The position numbers were made by a program, and so were the translations under genes. From Eucalyptus grandis (Eukaryota; Streptophyta; Magnoliopsida; Myrtales; Myrtaceae): DNA of 64,000 nt. A model generated the notes under the pieces. It ran no database searches. It worked only from the letters and a program-made list of their open reading frames with translations, and was not told where the DNA came from. Position 1 is the first letter of the stretch. Each line of letters begins with the position of its first letter. Positions 1 to 11,767 of this stretch are shown in pieces. Location of the stretch: NCBI RefSeq assembly GCF_016545825.1, contig NC_052613.1, positions 9,858,001 through 9,922,000 on the forward strand. Reading direction: 5' to 3'.

Positions 1-649
1 ACCATGTGGTGCAATGTATGATTTTTCCATTTCCGGATGAGTTGTTTGTGAGACGCTTCTCAATTAGAAGTTAGACTTGGACTGACTAATGAAAGAAGCC
101 ATATATGTACTTGCTTTTCCTCTTGTAATGCAAATGAACTGAAGTAAAACTAGACAGAGTTAGTTGCATCAGATAGGGACTATGGATTGTAGGGTACACT
201 TTTCATCAACAAAGGATTTTCTTTATAGTCCCCGCCCTATCAGATGTGTCAACTTCATGATGTTCCAGTGCTAGTGCCTATAAGGTTGGCAAATTATTTA
301 ATGTTATTTGTGTATCCATAGTTGTCAACTTACACATGGGAATGTACATAAATACATACATGTTTAATATGTACTAAGTTTAGATAAAAATAAGTGCATA
401 GGTATACACCAATTTATAGAGACCCATGTATAAATGTATGTACAAGCTAGCATGTGCACATATTGCTTGCATTTGTTGTTTGTAGTATTAATTAACATAG
501 TGAGTTTTAATGCTTGGTTTTCAATTTGCCTCTAGTGCTGCATCATTTATTCTGTTACCTTCGTTCCTGCTCTGCTGTATGGTTCTTCCCCTTATTGCTC
601 CTTATCTTGTAGCATCTATGTTTACATTGTTAAAGTCCCAAAATTGTAG
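1..649 (+). other. Intron and upstream part of the DUF789 gene; no exon recognised
   Basis: AT-rich sequence upstream of the first exon I can place at 650. The family normally has several hundred more N-terminal residues, so this stretch is probably intron, with the 5' exons lying to the left of the window. It is open from 510 into the exon, but the translated part before 650 is hydrophobic and unlike the family. A pyrimidine tract and AG end at 649. I see no other feature here. Confidence 0.5.
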
Positions 650-2834
650 GTCAGCTGGTGAGGACAGTGACGGTGATTACGACAGGGACTCAAGTAGTAG
701 TGATGGAAGCAGTGATAATGAAATTGAGAAAGGCATGCTTTCTAGGAACCTCCAGCATTATGATCATCCAGCAAATTTGGTTTCTTCTAGAATTGGTGGG
801 TTGTCCATGAGTGATGAGCAAAGTTCAGGGATGGAAGGCTTTTCTAGTGATGATGGTGACACCAGCAGCACTAGAGGTTGCCTACTGTTTGAATACATGG
901 AGCAAGATCCTCCCTATAGCCGTGAACCATTGGCAGACAAGGTTAGTAGTTCTCTTGAATATTTTCAAAATTAAACCCTGGCTGATCTCCAATCTGACTC
1001 TTCTTCTATTTCTCCTTGTTCTCTGTTAGGTGATGGATCTTGCACGTCAATTTCCAGCTCTGAAGACTTTCAGAAGCTATGATTTGCTGCCATCAAGTTG
1101 GATCTCTGTAGCATGGTGAGATTTCAGAATTTTCCCGCCACAGCATCATGATGCATGGGGTTTTTATTGACTTTTCTGGTATGCCGATAGGTACCCAATA
1201 TATCGGATACCAACTGGTCCGACACTAAAAGATTTGGATGCTTGCTTTCTTACTTATCACTCCCTTTCGACGCCTATTGAAGGTACTGGTATGTGTTGAC
1301 CTTTTTACGACATTTTGTGTATATATCTGTGCCTACTAGTACAAAGACATAGGTGGGTGTGCACACATACATGATAAATACCTGTTTACATGTGATGGAG
1401 AAAGGGATGGCGAGACTTGGACCAGTTATAATACCTAGGGAGAGTGGCTTTTACCAACTTGGTCTCGATACTGCCCTCATAAGTTACACCCTTTCCCCTT
1501 CTATTCCACTCCACATAAGAGCTGTGTCTGAGCTCCTCTTCCTATAGCATACTTTTTTCAGTTAATTACAAGTTATTGTAGGATCACAATAATCTAGTAC
1601 GTCAACTCCACAATAAAAACTAAAGCCAAAGGTAACATCCTAAGTGACTTGGGCTGATAAATTGAATGGGGTGGAAGATTGTGATGCTGAAATAGAAGTG
1701 TAGAAATGACATCATTATGGCTCCTGCATCTCATTAATTGTAGCATTGCAAGAAGTGCCTGAGAACTACCTTGCAATTTGAAGATAAATGATGAAACTCA
1801 CATGAGCAGCTTTCCGATGTTAATTGATGGTAATCACTGATGGCACAGTGAGGGGATGGTAGTGCTTCTAGTAAACAAGAGAGGGAACCATGGAAATCCA
1901 ATTCTTTCACACATTACATCTGAGGTGCTGTTAGGTTTGGTTGCAGAAGATGTCGAATTTCTTGCTATCCTTCACTGTGAAGAGTGTAGGGTGTTCTCAT
2001 GAGAAGTCCTGGTGGCATTTTATTGGTCTGGAAGCCATCAGATAGTATCAAAATGGTCTCAACTGTACTAAATATCACATATGTAAATGGTTGGTGCTAA
2101 ACTCAATAATGCCTTTTCCTGATTGACATGAGCATCTGACTAACATATTATGATGTACATGTTCTATTGCCTATACATACTTTAAGCATCTGCGCATTTT
2201 TGCACTGTTATAGTGATATTAGATGCAACTTTTTAGCCAAAAAGCTTCTTGCTGGTGAAAAGTATTATTTCCTGTAGGGGTCCCCTACTTTTCTGGTCCC
2301 ATATGATCTAAACATTTTAGTAGTCTCTCTTATCTCCTCCAGTAACTATTGGATTTTGTATTTGTTTATGAACACTAAACATTTTATTATTTTCCCCTTG
2401 CTCCATCACATTAATCCACACATGATCTCATATGAGATCTTTTATCAATCTTTTGAAACTGAGGAAATTTGCTTATACTCTAATTTGTCAGTGAACTGTA
2501 TCTATGGATGATGAATGAATTGTATATTTTACCTTTTCTTTTAGATGTCTTTGCATCTTATGAAGCAAAGTCTGAATGATTTGCAGGTAGTGGAGGTACC
2601 CGTCCTCCAGTTGTTGTCTGTCCCAATGAAATGGGTGGTGTCCCAAAGATAAGCTTAACAGTTTTTGGGATGGCTTCCTACAAGTTTAAAGGATCCATGT
2701 GGACACAAAACGGGGTCAGTGAGCGTCTAATGGCGAATTACCTCACGCAGGCTGCAGAAAATTGGCTGAGACTGCATGGGGCTAATCACCCAGACTTCCA
2801 GTTCTTTGCTTCCCATGGCATGTATGCCAGGTGA
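650..2834 (+). CDS. DUF789 family protein, 3' portion (5' exons off window)
   Basis: Plant-specific DUF789 protein of unknown biochemical function; only the C-terminal part lies in the window. Exons read by eye: 650-941, 1030-1115, 1191-1288 and 2587-2834, with the stop TGA at 2832-2834. All introns are GT-AG, and the frame stays open across each junction (phases 0, 2 and 1). The first exon carries an acidic serine-rich stretch (GEDSDGDYDRDSSSSDGSSD), the usual linker in this family. It is followed by the conserved block FEYMEQDPPYSREPLADK, then LARQFPALKTFRSYDLLPSS and WISVAWYPIYRIPTGPTLKD, and the terminal exon has FASHGMYAR. The third intron is about 1.3 kb. The family name rests on remembered sequence pattern and I am confident of it. 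The initiator Met is not in the window. Confidence 0.85.
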
Positions 2835-4534
2835 TGATACATGGGCAGTCTCATCATTTTAATAAAAAAAAAAAAATTCTCTCCACGCACAAAAGAAGCA
2901 TGTGATGAACAAAATCGTACTCGAATTTTGGGGAGTAGCTATCTTGCTTTTGGAGCAACTTTTGTTGAAATGGTTAGCTGTTGCTTTCGTGACAAAGAAC
3001 AACAAAAACTGGGTACTCCCAAAATGGAGGCAAGAAAAGAATCAGAAAGGTGTGCAAGTATGAAAACTGAGAACTTTCTACAGAAGGTGAGGATCTTGAT
3101 TGGGGCCAGAAGATACACATGGAAGAGAAGCCCATAAGAGTGACAAAAGGTGTAAAATGGGCTAAAAGTGACTGTTATCTGTCGTTCTTCCCTTTCCTTC
3201 TTCTGGCAGATGTCTTACTAGACTTGCTACTTACCTGCATAATGATGATCTCATGATAACGGAGGAAAAACCATATGGTTTAGTTCACTTGGGGAGTTTG
3301 ATTTGGTTGTCAGATGAGCTAAAAGAATTTGATTTTGGCGTTCCATGTTACTTTTTGGTTGATTGATAGGCAAGAAAATAAGAATATTTTTTTCCTTTAG
3401 TTATTTGCTGGCTTTTTCCATCCAGTAGTGTAATATCTGTTAGTTTACTGCTTTTCGTGGTTGCTCATGGTGGATTGGCCCCTGCAGAGTGGATTTTATG
3501 TCTGCATGACTTCAATACTCTAAAAGAAAGCTGCCCCACAATTGGAGTGAAAAAGACATCGTTTTAGTAGAGTCTCTTATTCGCCATAGGTGTGCTATAT
3601 CCCTTGTTTAGGCAGTGCTCCTATGTAAGTTTTGGAATAAGGGTTTGTTTGCTTAAATTATTGGGGAGTCTGCTTGGGAGAAAAATGGCTAGTTTATCAG
3701 AATATGTTTAGATCCTCAAGGTTTGACTGGATCTAAATATTGGCTAGATAAGCCTCTTCCAGTCACCATCCTTGCAGATCGGATCATCTATATCTCTTCC
3801 AGACAGGAAGCACGTCTCTCAGAGAAGTCATCATCTGAGGAGGTAGTTCTTGTAGATGCGGATGAGAACTTGAAGATGATGTTTGAGGTGTGTGGCTGCA
3901 GCCTACACTTGTATCTGTCCTCGCGCAAAGTTATCAAGTCTTATAATAACTAGAAAAATTTGAGTTTTCTGGTGAAGCTGAGCATCATTGATGCCGAAGA
4001 GTTGTTTGCTAATGCGTTTTTGATTGTAGTGATTGTTTGTACTATGTAGTGATGGTACTGATAAATGGTGGTGATTGCTGAAGCTAGAGCTCAATGATGA
4101 GAATTTGTTATGTGACATCTTCTGATTGTAGCATTGAGAGGCTGAACATCCATAGATATTGCTCGCCAAATTGGACCAGTCACACCGGATTGACATTGCT
4201 TGCAATATTGCATATAAGAGAAGATACAACAGCTGAAACAATGTGCTTTGAGCCAGATTATGCCTTGTAGTAGTACATCCCAAGCAAGATAATACATTAG
4301 AACAAGCCTGGAAATGAGTACATGTGGTAAGTGAGGCCGTGACCCGCTTACCATTTTCATCTCTCACCCAGTGCCTTCACATCATATATAGCAACATAAG
4401 CACATGCAACAAAGGACTTAAAACCCTCTTAAAATATGACAAAATGGTGCATCAGAACATAGGTAAAATTCTTAGTTACCGAAGTAGGACTAAAGGCATT
4501 GATAATGAAAGCTCTAGGCATGACTGGCTACGTC
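2835..4534. other. 3' flank of the DUF789 gene and convergent intergenic region
   Basis: Probably holds the 3' UTR of the DUF789 gene and, from the other side, that of the lipid-transfer protein gene. Open frames occur but none has recognisable family features. The most protein-like one is at 3723-3953 and is listed separately. Confidence 0.5.
3723..3953 (+). pseudogene. Unrecognised 76-codon open frame, possible gene fragment
   Basis: This frame has more gene-like composition than its surroundings: mixed charged and hydrophobic residues, including WLDKPLPVTILADRIIYISS and an acidic patch VLVDADENLK. I do not recognise a family. No start context, splice sites or continuation are convincing, and it lies between two convergent genes. 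It could be a fragment of a dispersed gene, part of a long 3' UTR, or chance. Confidence in it being coding is low. Confidence 0.2.
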
Positions 4535-4822
4535 TCAGCACTTGGGAAAGGGAGTGCCACAAGTGCTGGCCACTTTCTTGGCATTGGGGGAACTGACAAA
4601 CTTCTTGAGGTTCGGGTTTTGGAGGTACTGGCAGAGGCAGGGCTTCTGCTCCTTGATCTTGCTGCAGCACAGAGTGGTCGGTGGGGTTGCAGAGGTGATC
4701 GCGCTCACGCACGCGCTCAGCTCTATCGGCCTGCATGTCACAGCGGCCTCAACGCGCACCCCTGCTTCCGCTAGGAGCAGCACCGCCAGAAGAGCGCAGA
4801 GCGCAACCCCCAGGGCCCTCAT
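4535..4822 (-). CDS. Non-specific lipid-transfer protein, type 2
   Basis: Small secreted protein of 95 residues in a single exon. The first 26 or so residues form a signal peptide (MRALG, then a Leu/Ala core, ending VEA), so it should enter the secretory pathway and reach the cell wall or apoplast. The mature part holds eight cysteines at residues 30, 38, 52, 53, 62, 64, 88 and 95. That is the C-x7-C-x13-CC-x8-CxC-x23-C-x6-C spacing of type 2 nsLTPs, with the four-disulphide, four-helix fold that binds fatty acyl chains in a hydrophobic cavity. The mature length of about 69 residues is typical. The ATG at 4820-4822 is preceded by a TATA box at 4931-4936. The physiological role (cuticle, suberin or defence) cannot be told from sequence. 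Confidence 0.93.
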   Translation of the reverse strand: MRALGVALCALLAVLLLAEAGVRVEAAVTCRPIELSACVSAITSATPPTTLCCSKIKEQKPCLCQYLQNPNLKKFVSSPNAKKVASTCGTPFPKC

Positions 4823-4930
4823 TGCTTCTGCTTTGGTTGCTCTAGGAGGATGTGAGGAGAAAGAACTAAGAGTGTGTTTGGGTGTGTACTTGGGTCAGCG
4901 TGATGCACTTGGCTTTGGTTGATGCATGAA

Positions 4931-4936
4931 TTTATA
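4931..4936 (-). promoter_or_regulatory. TATA box of the lipid-transfer protein gene
   Basis: TATAAA on the minus strand (tttata on the plus strand), about 109 bases before the ATG. This predicts a transcript start near 4900 and a 5' leader of about 80 bases. Spacing and context are typical for a plant TATA promoter. Confidence 0.6.
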
Positions 4937-7544
4937 GGAGCCAAATTGGTGAGGTGAAAAAGAAAAAGAAAAGGGTTTTTTTTTTTTAATTACTCCCTCT
5001 GGAATGAGATCTGCCACTAGCTTTGGTTGGTCAGTCATCAATCAGTGCTTTAATTGGGCCACTGCAATGCAGCATGGTTAATTATTCCTGCTCATAATGA
5101 GGATCAGCATGCTCAAGATGCCCTTTATTTCCCCTCAAGATTAGCTAAATAAGGTCCAAAACAGTTTCAGAATCATTACTGCTGTGCAGGGAAAGATGTG
5201 AAGGCAACTTTCCGCAACACTGTTTGCTTTCGGTGATGCTGATGTGGGGTTGTAATTTCATGCAATCATACAACATGTTCTCATCATTAGTTGGTCCACA
5301 GACATGCATATTTCCTAATCATTCATTCTGTTCATCTCAGCAATGCAAGGATTGCTTTGAACACACTGGCTTATAGCTAGCGATTTGGCCATTAAGTCCT
5401 TGACTAAACTCATCTCGATCTTAAATGAGTGTCTAGCACGCGTTTCCCTGGTCATCTACATCAAGCCGACTCTTTCGGTAAGGAAGGCCCATTGAGACAA
5501 TGGTCACATTGCTCGATGGATTACACAAGCCGCATGGTTTTAAAGTTAAAAGGATATGGTGATTAAGAACATTTGGATAAGCTATTATCAGCTGCTATAG
5601 AGCAAGCAAAAGTCAAAATTTCGGTGATCCATGAGATGACATGCTTCCTTCGTTGGGCCGTCAGGATCACATGATGTATCCGGCGAAAGACACTTTAAGG
5701 ATCACGCTTTCTATTTGGTCAAAATATTCTCCTAGAAATGTCTTTAAATCTACATGCAAAAGCTCCTTTTCTTTTTCCATTTTTGTTTATGTTTTAGTCT
5801 CCTCTTTCCTTCAATGCTGGAGCCTTTAATTCTTGGTCCAGATACGATTTACATTTACACAACAAAGTTCTAACCATGCGACATGAAGCGCCTAATGTTA
5901 ACGAGGGAAAAAGAAAAACATTAGAACAAGAGCCAAATATAAGAGAGAGTCTAAATTACGTTCCCGAGGGTGAAATTGATCAATCAGTAACATGGTCCTA
6001 AACTTTTTATTTTCCCTTCTAATCAATTTTCGTCGGAAAATTATTGATATGCCACTGTGTCGCGTTTGACGGCCGGCAATAACAGTTCAGTTAGCAATTT
6101 TAGGCACAAATTAACTAGAATGATTATATTGAAATTTATTGCAAAAGATCTAGAATTATATTGACAAAAATGAAAAATTAGAATTATATTGATATATGTA
6201 TAATAAATTTAAAACTAATTACGTAATTTTCCTATTTCCCAAAGGACCATAGACTCATTACATTTCACATGCGAGCCACCTATCGAAATTAATCTTGGAA
6301 CATGTAAGTAGATCTCTAACTTCAAGAAAGCTGAGGAACAGTAGAGATTGTACAGATCATTCACAACTTTGCTTAAGGCAAAACAGGGTCGGGTTAAACA
6401 AATGTTAACCCATCATTATGGGACCAACTTGGTCCAAAGCTAAAGTGAAAATAATCACGGCGCTTTAATGGATTACACTGGCGCAAGCACCAAAAGGGTT
6501 GTCGTGAGTGATTGCATCTCCCATAAGATCTCCATAACTTTGATTTTTGGGTTCAGCAGAGAGCTCAAGCCATCATTGAACCGGTCAAGGCTTTGTACCT
6601 GATGAGGATGATAATGATGGGTTTTCATGATTACTTCACGTTAACAAATGATTCCCCACTAGGCTCGTCATTTGGATGGTTCCGATCGACAATGATCCAA
6701 CTTAAATCGATCAATTTAACCTGTTTTTGACTTGTAACTGGCTTGACTTTTACTACTAAAATACTTCATATTTATCTTACTTAAGTCCAAATTTAAGTGA
6801 GAGTGCGGAGCAAGCGAATGTGAGAGATGAGAGTGAGTAAAGATATAATCATGAAGATGAGTCTAAATAACTCGTGAAATTATTTAATACTCATATTATT
6901 TTGGACTTTACTATTTTCAACCCATTTATTAGATATAATTAAACCATATAATAACTCAATCCACCAAATATGAATTAGGAAATGGATTTACGACCGATTT
7001 TGACGAATCTATCTCCGCATAGAAACTATTGCTAGGATAGTCACCATCTTGATGGTCTTCAATTGATACTTCTACTAGGTGATCTTTCAATTGATACTTC
7101 TACGTAGTCGGAACTAACGCCGCGAGAGTCCTAGATGACTCGTTTGCTCTAACGATCGGGACCAATAATAATCCACAGCAAGTAAATAAGAACACGCCTA
7201 AGATTTGAGCTGTAGCATAACATGTGGTCTCGTGAAAGAGTCGAGTGGTTGAATTAAACGGGTACCAACCCATCTTGAGAAGAGAATAGCCAGGTTTCGT
7301 TTATCATGAAAGCCTGACATGATGAATGCGCTTTTGAGTAATTGCGATCATTATGTGAGCATGCCTCAGAAAAGTGCAGCTCCATAGGAAAAGCAGCTTT
7401 CTACAGAGTGAAGAATGGCCAATTTAATGTCATTGATGTTCCTTGAGATGCAAGGTTACAGCTTCCCAAGATCACATTTTTCCTTCCTTTTTTCTTGTGT
7501 GAACTAGCATTTGCTTGAAGCCACCAGTTCTCACCTGCATATTA

Positions 7545-7564
7545 CACACACACACACACACACA
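7545..7564. repeat. CA dinucleotide microsatellite
   Basis: A run of alternating CA units on the plus strand. Confidence 0.85.
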
Positions 7565-7864
7565 GAGCTATTATCTAGTGCCGGTTACCTTAATTGATCT
7601 GTGTAAGTCAGTTGCCCATAGTCTAAGTCGAAGATAAAAAATTTGCCATAAGTTCGAAGATGTCCATAGAAATCAGGCCTTCTATGCTTCTTAAGTCCCG
7701 TTCACCGAAAAGATTCAAGATTCCAGTGCTGACTTTAAAGCAACTTCTGTATGAATGTCATTGTGACCAGGAGACTTAGGACATACATAATTTGTAACAA
7801 CACAGTATGTATTATATTTGACAGCTTATCAGCTCATTAACAAGAAGTACTATAAATAACAAAC

Positions 7865-7888
7865 TCCTCTCTCTCTCTCTCTCCCTCC

Positions 7889-7925
<37 letters not shown>
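7865..7925. repeat. Compound CT/CA microsatellite
   Basis: A CT-rich run broken by two CCCT interruptions passes directly into a CA run. It sits just outside the tandem array that starts near 7937. Confidence 0.9.
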
Positions 7926-7926
<1 letters not shown>

Positions 7927-7936
7927 TCTCCAAAGC

Positions 7937-8475
7937 AGCATTTAGGCACCCAGATCACATTTTGAAAAATGAAACGGATAAAAACAAAATTAGCATATAA
8001 GCATGAAGTTACATCGTCACCAGAAGGAAATTAAGATCTGTTCAGAGACAGGTATCTCTCTCTCTTAATATCTGTTCAGAGACAAGTAGCTCTCTCTCTC
8101 TCTCTCTCAAGTATCTCTCTTTATCCATTTTGAGGAATAGAATGGATGGGCAGAGTTTGGCATATAAGCATGGAGTTACATCATCACAGAAAGCAATTAA
8201 GATCTTTTCAGAGACAAGTATCTCTCTATCCATTTTGAGAATGGAATGGATAGACAGTTTGACATATAATCATGAAGTTACGTCATCACAGAAAGCAATT
8301 AATATCTGCTCACAGACTACTCTCTCTCTCATGCGCACACGTGGCAACCCTATCACATTTTGAAGAATAGAATGGATAGACAGAGATTGGCATATAAGCA
8401 CAAAGTTACATCAACACAGAAAGACATTAAGATCTGTTCAGAGACACAACAAATGTAGAGAAATTTGTCTAAGAG
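7937..8475. repeat. Tandem array, four degenerate units of about 105-165 bp
   Basis: Units begin with a shared motif cattttga near 7958, 8126, 8231 and 8356. Each continues with gaatggatagacag, a tggcatataagca block, gttacatca, cacagaaagcaattaagatct and ttcagagacaa, followed by a CT-rich spacer of variable length. The block corresponding to this array next to the second epimerase copy (near 26729-26850) has only one unit, so the unit number changed after the duplication. It lies in the 3' flank of the epimerase gene. Confidence 0.85.
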
Positions 8476-8921
8476 AGTTGTTAGCGAAGTTCATTTAGGT
8501 ACCTTTTTATTTATGGGCTAAAGATCCTCAAGCAGACCAGTCCATAACTATGCAAACAACAACAAACACCACCTGGGCTCAATTGACTTTTCAGCCAATT
8601 AGTTAGCCAGGTAAATACCAAGGCTTGTCAGTGGACCAAATATCCTGAGCAATTGAGCCAAGTGCTTCCATGTCATCAGAGGCCACTTTTCTATAGCATG
8701 AGTTGATTGAACGCAACCAAAGTCCACAAAGATAGGAAAGATACACTTCATGAATGATTGAAACAGGAGTTGTTGAAGTAATTGACTTTCTACCAATCTG
8801 AGATTTAAAGATAAGATAACAGCATAACGTGAAACATTAGAGAATTCTTAGTCAAATGAAAAAGTAGATCAAGGAAGTTGTACATTTTGATTCTACATTA
8901 AATGATGAGAAACAAAAAGAT

Positions 8922-11767
8922 TTACCAGACAATGTTATCCCAATGAAGAAAGCCGCCATGGCCTCTAGCATTACTGAATCTATAATTGGCACCAGACGCT
9001 AGACGGAAACAAGAAGATGGTGTCAGAGCAACAAAACTTTGCTAGTGGTATTCATCAAGCTGTTCCAACTCAAAAGCAGGACTGTAGACAACCGAAGTCA
9101 ATAGCTCAGTCAATAATACCTTTGTAACCACCAAAAACTGGATCTTCTGCTAGCAGTAAGGGAGTATCGAGATCAATGAACCTGAACAGATTGTCGAACA
9201 TATTAGTCCTTTTTTCCATGGCCGTAGCAAATTATGCAAACTCAAATTAACTTTTCTGACATGAAAAGCATCTAATGCATTAACGAACTATGTATTGGAT
9301 AAATAAGATTTACTCAGCACAGTATCAGCAGAAATGGCAATACTAACTTGAAACAACCAAAGCCAGCAGCAAGGTGGCCGGCGAAGCCCATGGCTAGCCT
9401 AGTCTCAACCATACCACCAATCATCAGGTCCAAACCATGTTCTCTTGCAAACTCAATAATATCAAGGGCCCCAACCACTCCAAGTTTTGCGAGCTTTATG
9501 TTAATGACATTTGCTAAATTTCCTTTTACGATTGTCTTGACGTCATCCATGCTTCGGCAGCTCTCATCAGCTGCAACAGAAATCCCATATTTCCCTATAG
9601 CAATTCGACTGACATGTCCAAGACCTTCCCAATCATCTCTGTGAACTGGCTGCTCAAAGAGAATGGGAGTAACCCCCATCTCTGTAAAGAATGAAGGAGA
9701 AAAGAGTTAAAAACTGAATGAGACAGAAAAGTATTTGAAATGCTAAGGAATTCAGGTTGTCACCTTAAGAAGAAACAAGGTTTCAAAAGCCCTTTTTTTT
9801 TTCTTTTTTCTTTTTTCAGTTGAGCGACAGTGGGAGAAAGAAAGAGAAGATTCATAATCTGCCAACATTTTGATGCAGGCATAACAAAGATAGGTTTTGC
9901 ACGTCCATAACATTCTTTACCATGGAGTTTATCAAGGACTAGAATAGCTTCTGAAGACTTGTATCCTTCATTAGCATCCAGAATAAATGAACAAGTAGGG
10001 TGCACAGCCCGTATTGCTTGAAGAACCTCAATATCTGCTTTCAGATCCTTCCCCACCTTGAGCTTCAAAGTTTGGAAACCTTGTTTCCTATATTTAAGAG
10101 CCAAGTCAGCAGCTTCAGCTGGTAACACAATTGGAATCTGCACATGTAGAGGACAAACTTAATTTAAATTCTCTCCCAAGAAAAAACAAAGAAACTGAAA
10201 TCAGGACATTATACATATGTAATTCAAAGACAGGAGGAGTAGGTGGCATTGCCAAGATCATACATTTTTAGGAACTATCTTCCCACTTGATAGTCAAGAT
10301 AGAAACTTACTGTTATGTCTGTTGTTAATGTATTCGAAGCTCCACCGAACAATTTCCACAATGGTGTTCCGATGCTGTTGGCAACTGCATCAATCAATGC
10401 CATCTCAACTCCTGCCCGAACCTTCAGTTGGAGATATATGATGTCATGATAATACTAGTAATAATAACGATAATAATCATGAAAATTTTAGGGAGTGACC
10501 AGGATACCCCAGTTGGTAGAAAAGTTAGTCTCATAGGCAGACACCGCATAGCCACCTAGTCCATTACATTTTCAGAAAAACAAATATATCTTCTGACATT
10601 ATAACAGGCCTGATTGATCATAAAGGCAAGATAGATTAACCATTTCATTCTATGCCAATGCTAGATTCTTCCACAAGCAAGCTGCTTTTTAGCCTCAACT
10701 TCACTGGACCATGTCACTACAGGTTTGAAACAAACTTAAATTAACATACACAATGCCTATGATCCACATTAAAGCTGAATAAAGCACAAAATGCTCAATT
10801 GATAACCACACAAAACATTCTGAGATATTCAAAATAATGTATAATCAAATTCAAAACTGTCGACATTGGGTTTTTTTTTCTCTTTCTTGAAAGAGTTATC
10901 CATGAGTTAATCAACCTATCTTTAAAATGACCCCTCCATGAATCTATCACATCCACAAAACCAAATAAATTTCGATTCACACTGATGAAAATTCCCGGCA
11001 CAGCGAATGCAAAATCACCAGTAGCAAACCACAGTAAGTAAATGAAAATCACAATCAAACACTGCAAAAGTCAGAAAGAGGGCGAAGTTAAAAGTAGACA
11101 ATTATCGAGATGCAAAGGTCTTCCTCAAGCACTCCTCCTCACTCGTTTATGGGTGAACTTCACGTATTCTTTCGACTCGCAAATATGAGATTTGCAGACG
11201 CCATTCATGTCTACGTTTTCTAACAGAGTAAGCATCACGCAGATCACCAAACTAGGACAAATTGAGCCCAGAAGCTCGATCGAAAGAACTCACAGAAGCG
11301 AAGTCGTGTCCAGGAAGAATGGCCGCAATCTGCCCCAAAGCTCTCCCCAGCCCCATCGCGGGGCTCCTCCTCAGCGCCTCGCAGGCCTCCCTCGCCTTCT
11401 CCATCGCCGTCCCCTGATCCTCCGCCGTCACGGACGGCAGCACCGGCGCCTCCCCCCACCCCGCGCAGCCGTTCCTCAGCTCCACCCTCACCGCCACGTT
11501 CCCCACCCGCTCCAGCCTCGACGTCGCGATCGTGAACGGCGCGGCCAGCGGCACGTCCAGCGCCCTGCTCTCCGCCCTCCGCACCTCCACCGCGAACGTC
11601 TCCATCAGGCTGCCGAGCCCCAGCACGACCGGGGCCGGCCGCGGCGGCGCGACGGGGTCGCAGTGGGCGCGGGCCCGGGAGCCGAAGCTCCGGCCTCTCG
11701 GGGCGCTGCCGGCGGGGGCGAGGCGACCGTTGACCGACCGCGGGAGGGAGAGGTGCGACGTCAGCAT
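8922..11767 (-). CDS. L-Ala-D/L-Glu epimerase-like enzyme (enolase superfamily), intact copy
   Basis: Muconate-lactonising subgroup enzyme of the enolase superfamily, the group plant genomes annotate as L-Ala-D/L-Glu epimerase. Exons on the minus strand: 11767-11294, 10421-10311, 10137-9921, 9681-9348, 9181-9120 and 8998-8922. All introns are GT-AG; the spliced frame is 1275 bases, 424 residues, ending DNIVW then TAA. Active-site signatures are present: the KxK general base in TLKLKVG (K220, K222); metal ligands D249 in LDANEGY, E277 in LFEQPV and D306 in AADES; and K330 in INIKLAKLG, the second acid/base lysine. About 55 Arg/Ser/Ala-rich N-terminal residues precede METFAVEV and could be a plastid or mitochondrial transit peptide. 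The plant substrate is not known from sequence; peptidoglycan-type dipeptides are the family precedent. A degenerate copy lies about 18 kb away. Confidence 0.9.

Larger units (their letters stand above)
4940..7936. other. Intergenic region, AT-rich, no gene recognised
   Basis: About 3 kb without convincing coding sequence. The first part is the promoter side of the lipid-transfer protein gene. Around 5930-6260 there is AT-rich sequence resembling a degenerate miniature element (paired motifs such as tggtcctaaac and aaaggaccatag), but I could not define its ends. A short CA repeat lies at 7545-7564 and a CT/CA tract at 7865-7925. Confidence 0.5.

Noticed and set aside
2841..3137. 98-codon open frame after the DUF789 stop
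   Set aside because: No motif, contains a poly-Lys run from an A tract, and lies in the probable 3' UTR.
10490..10580. tRNA-like look (ccccagttggtagaa)
   Set aside because: No full cloverleaf: the acceptor stem and T-loop sequence are absent, and it lies within an intron of the epimerase gene.
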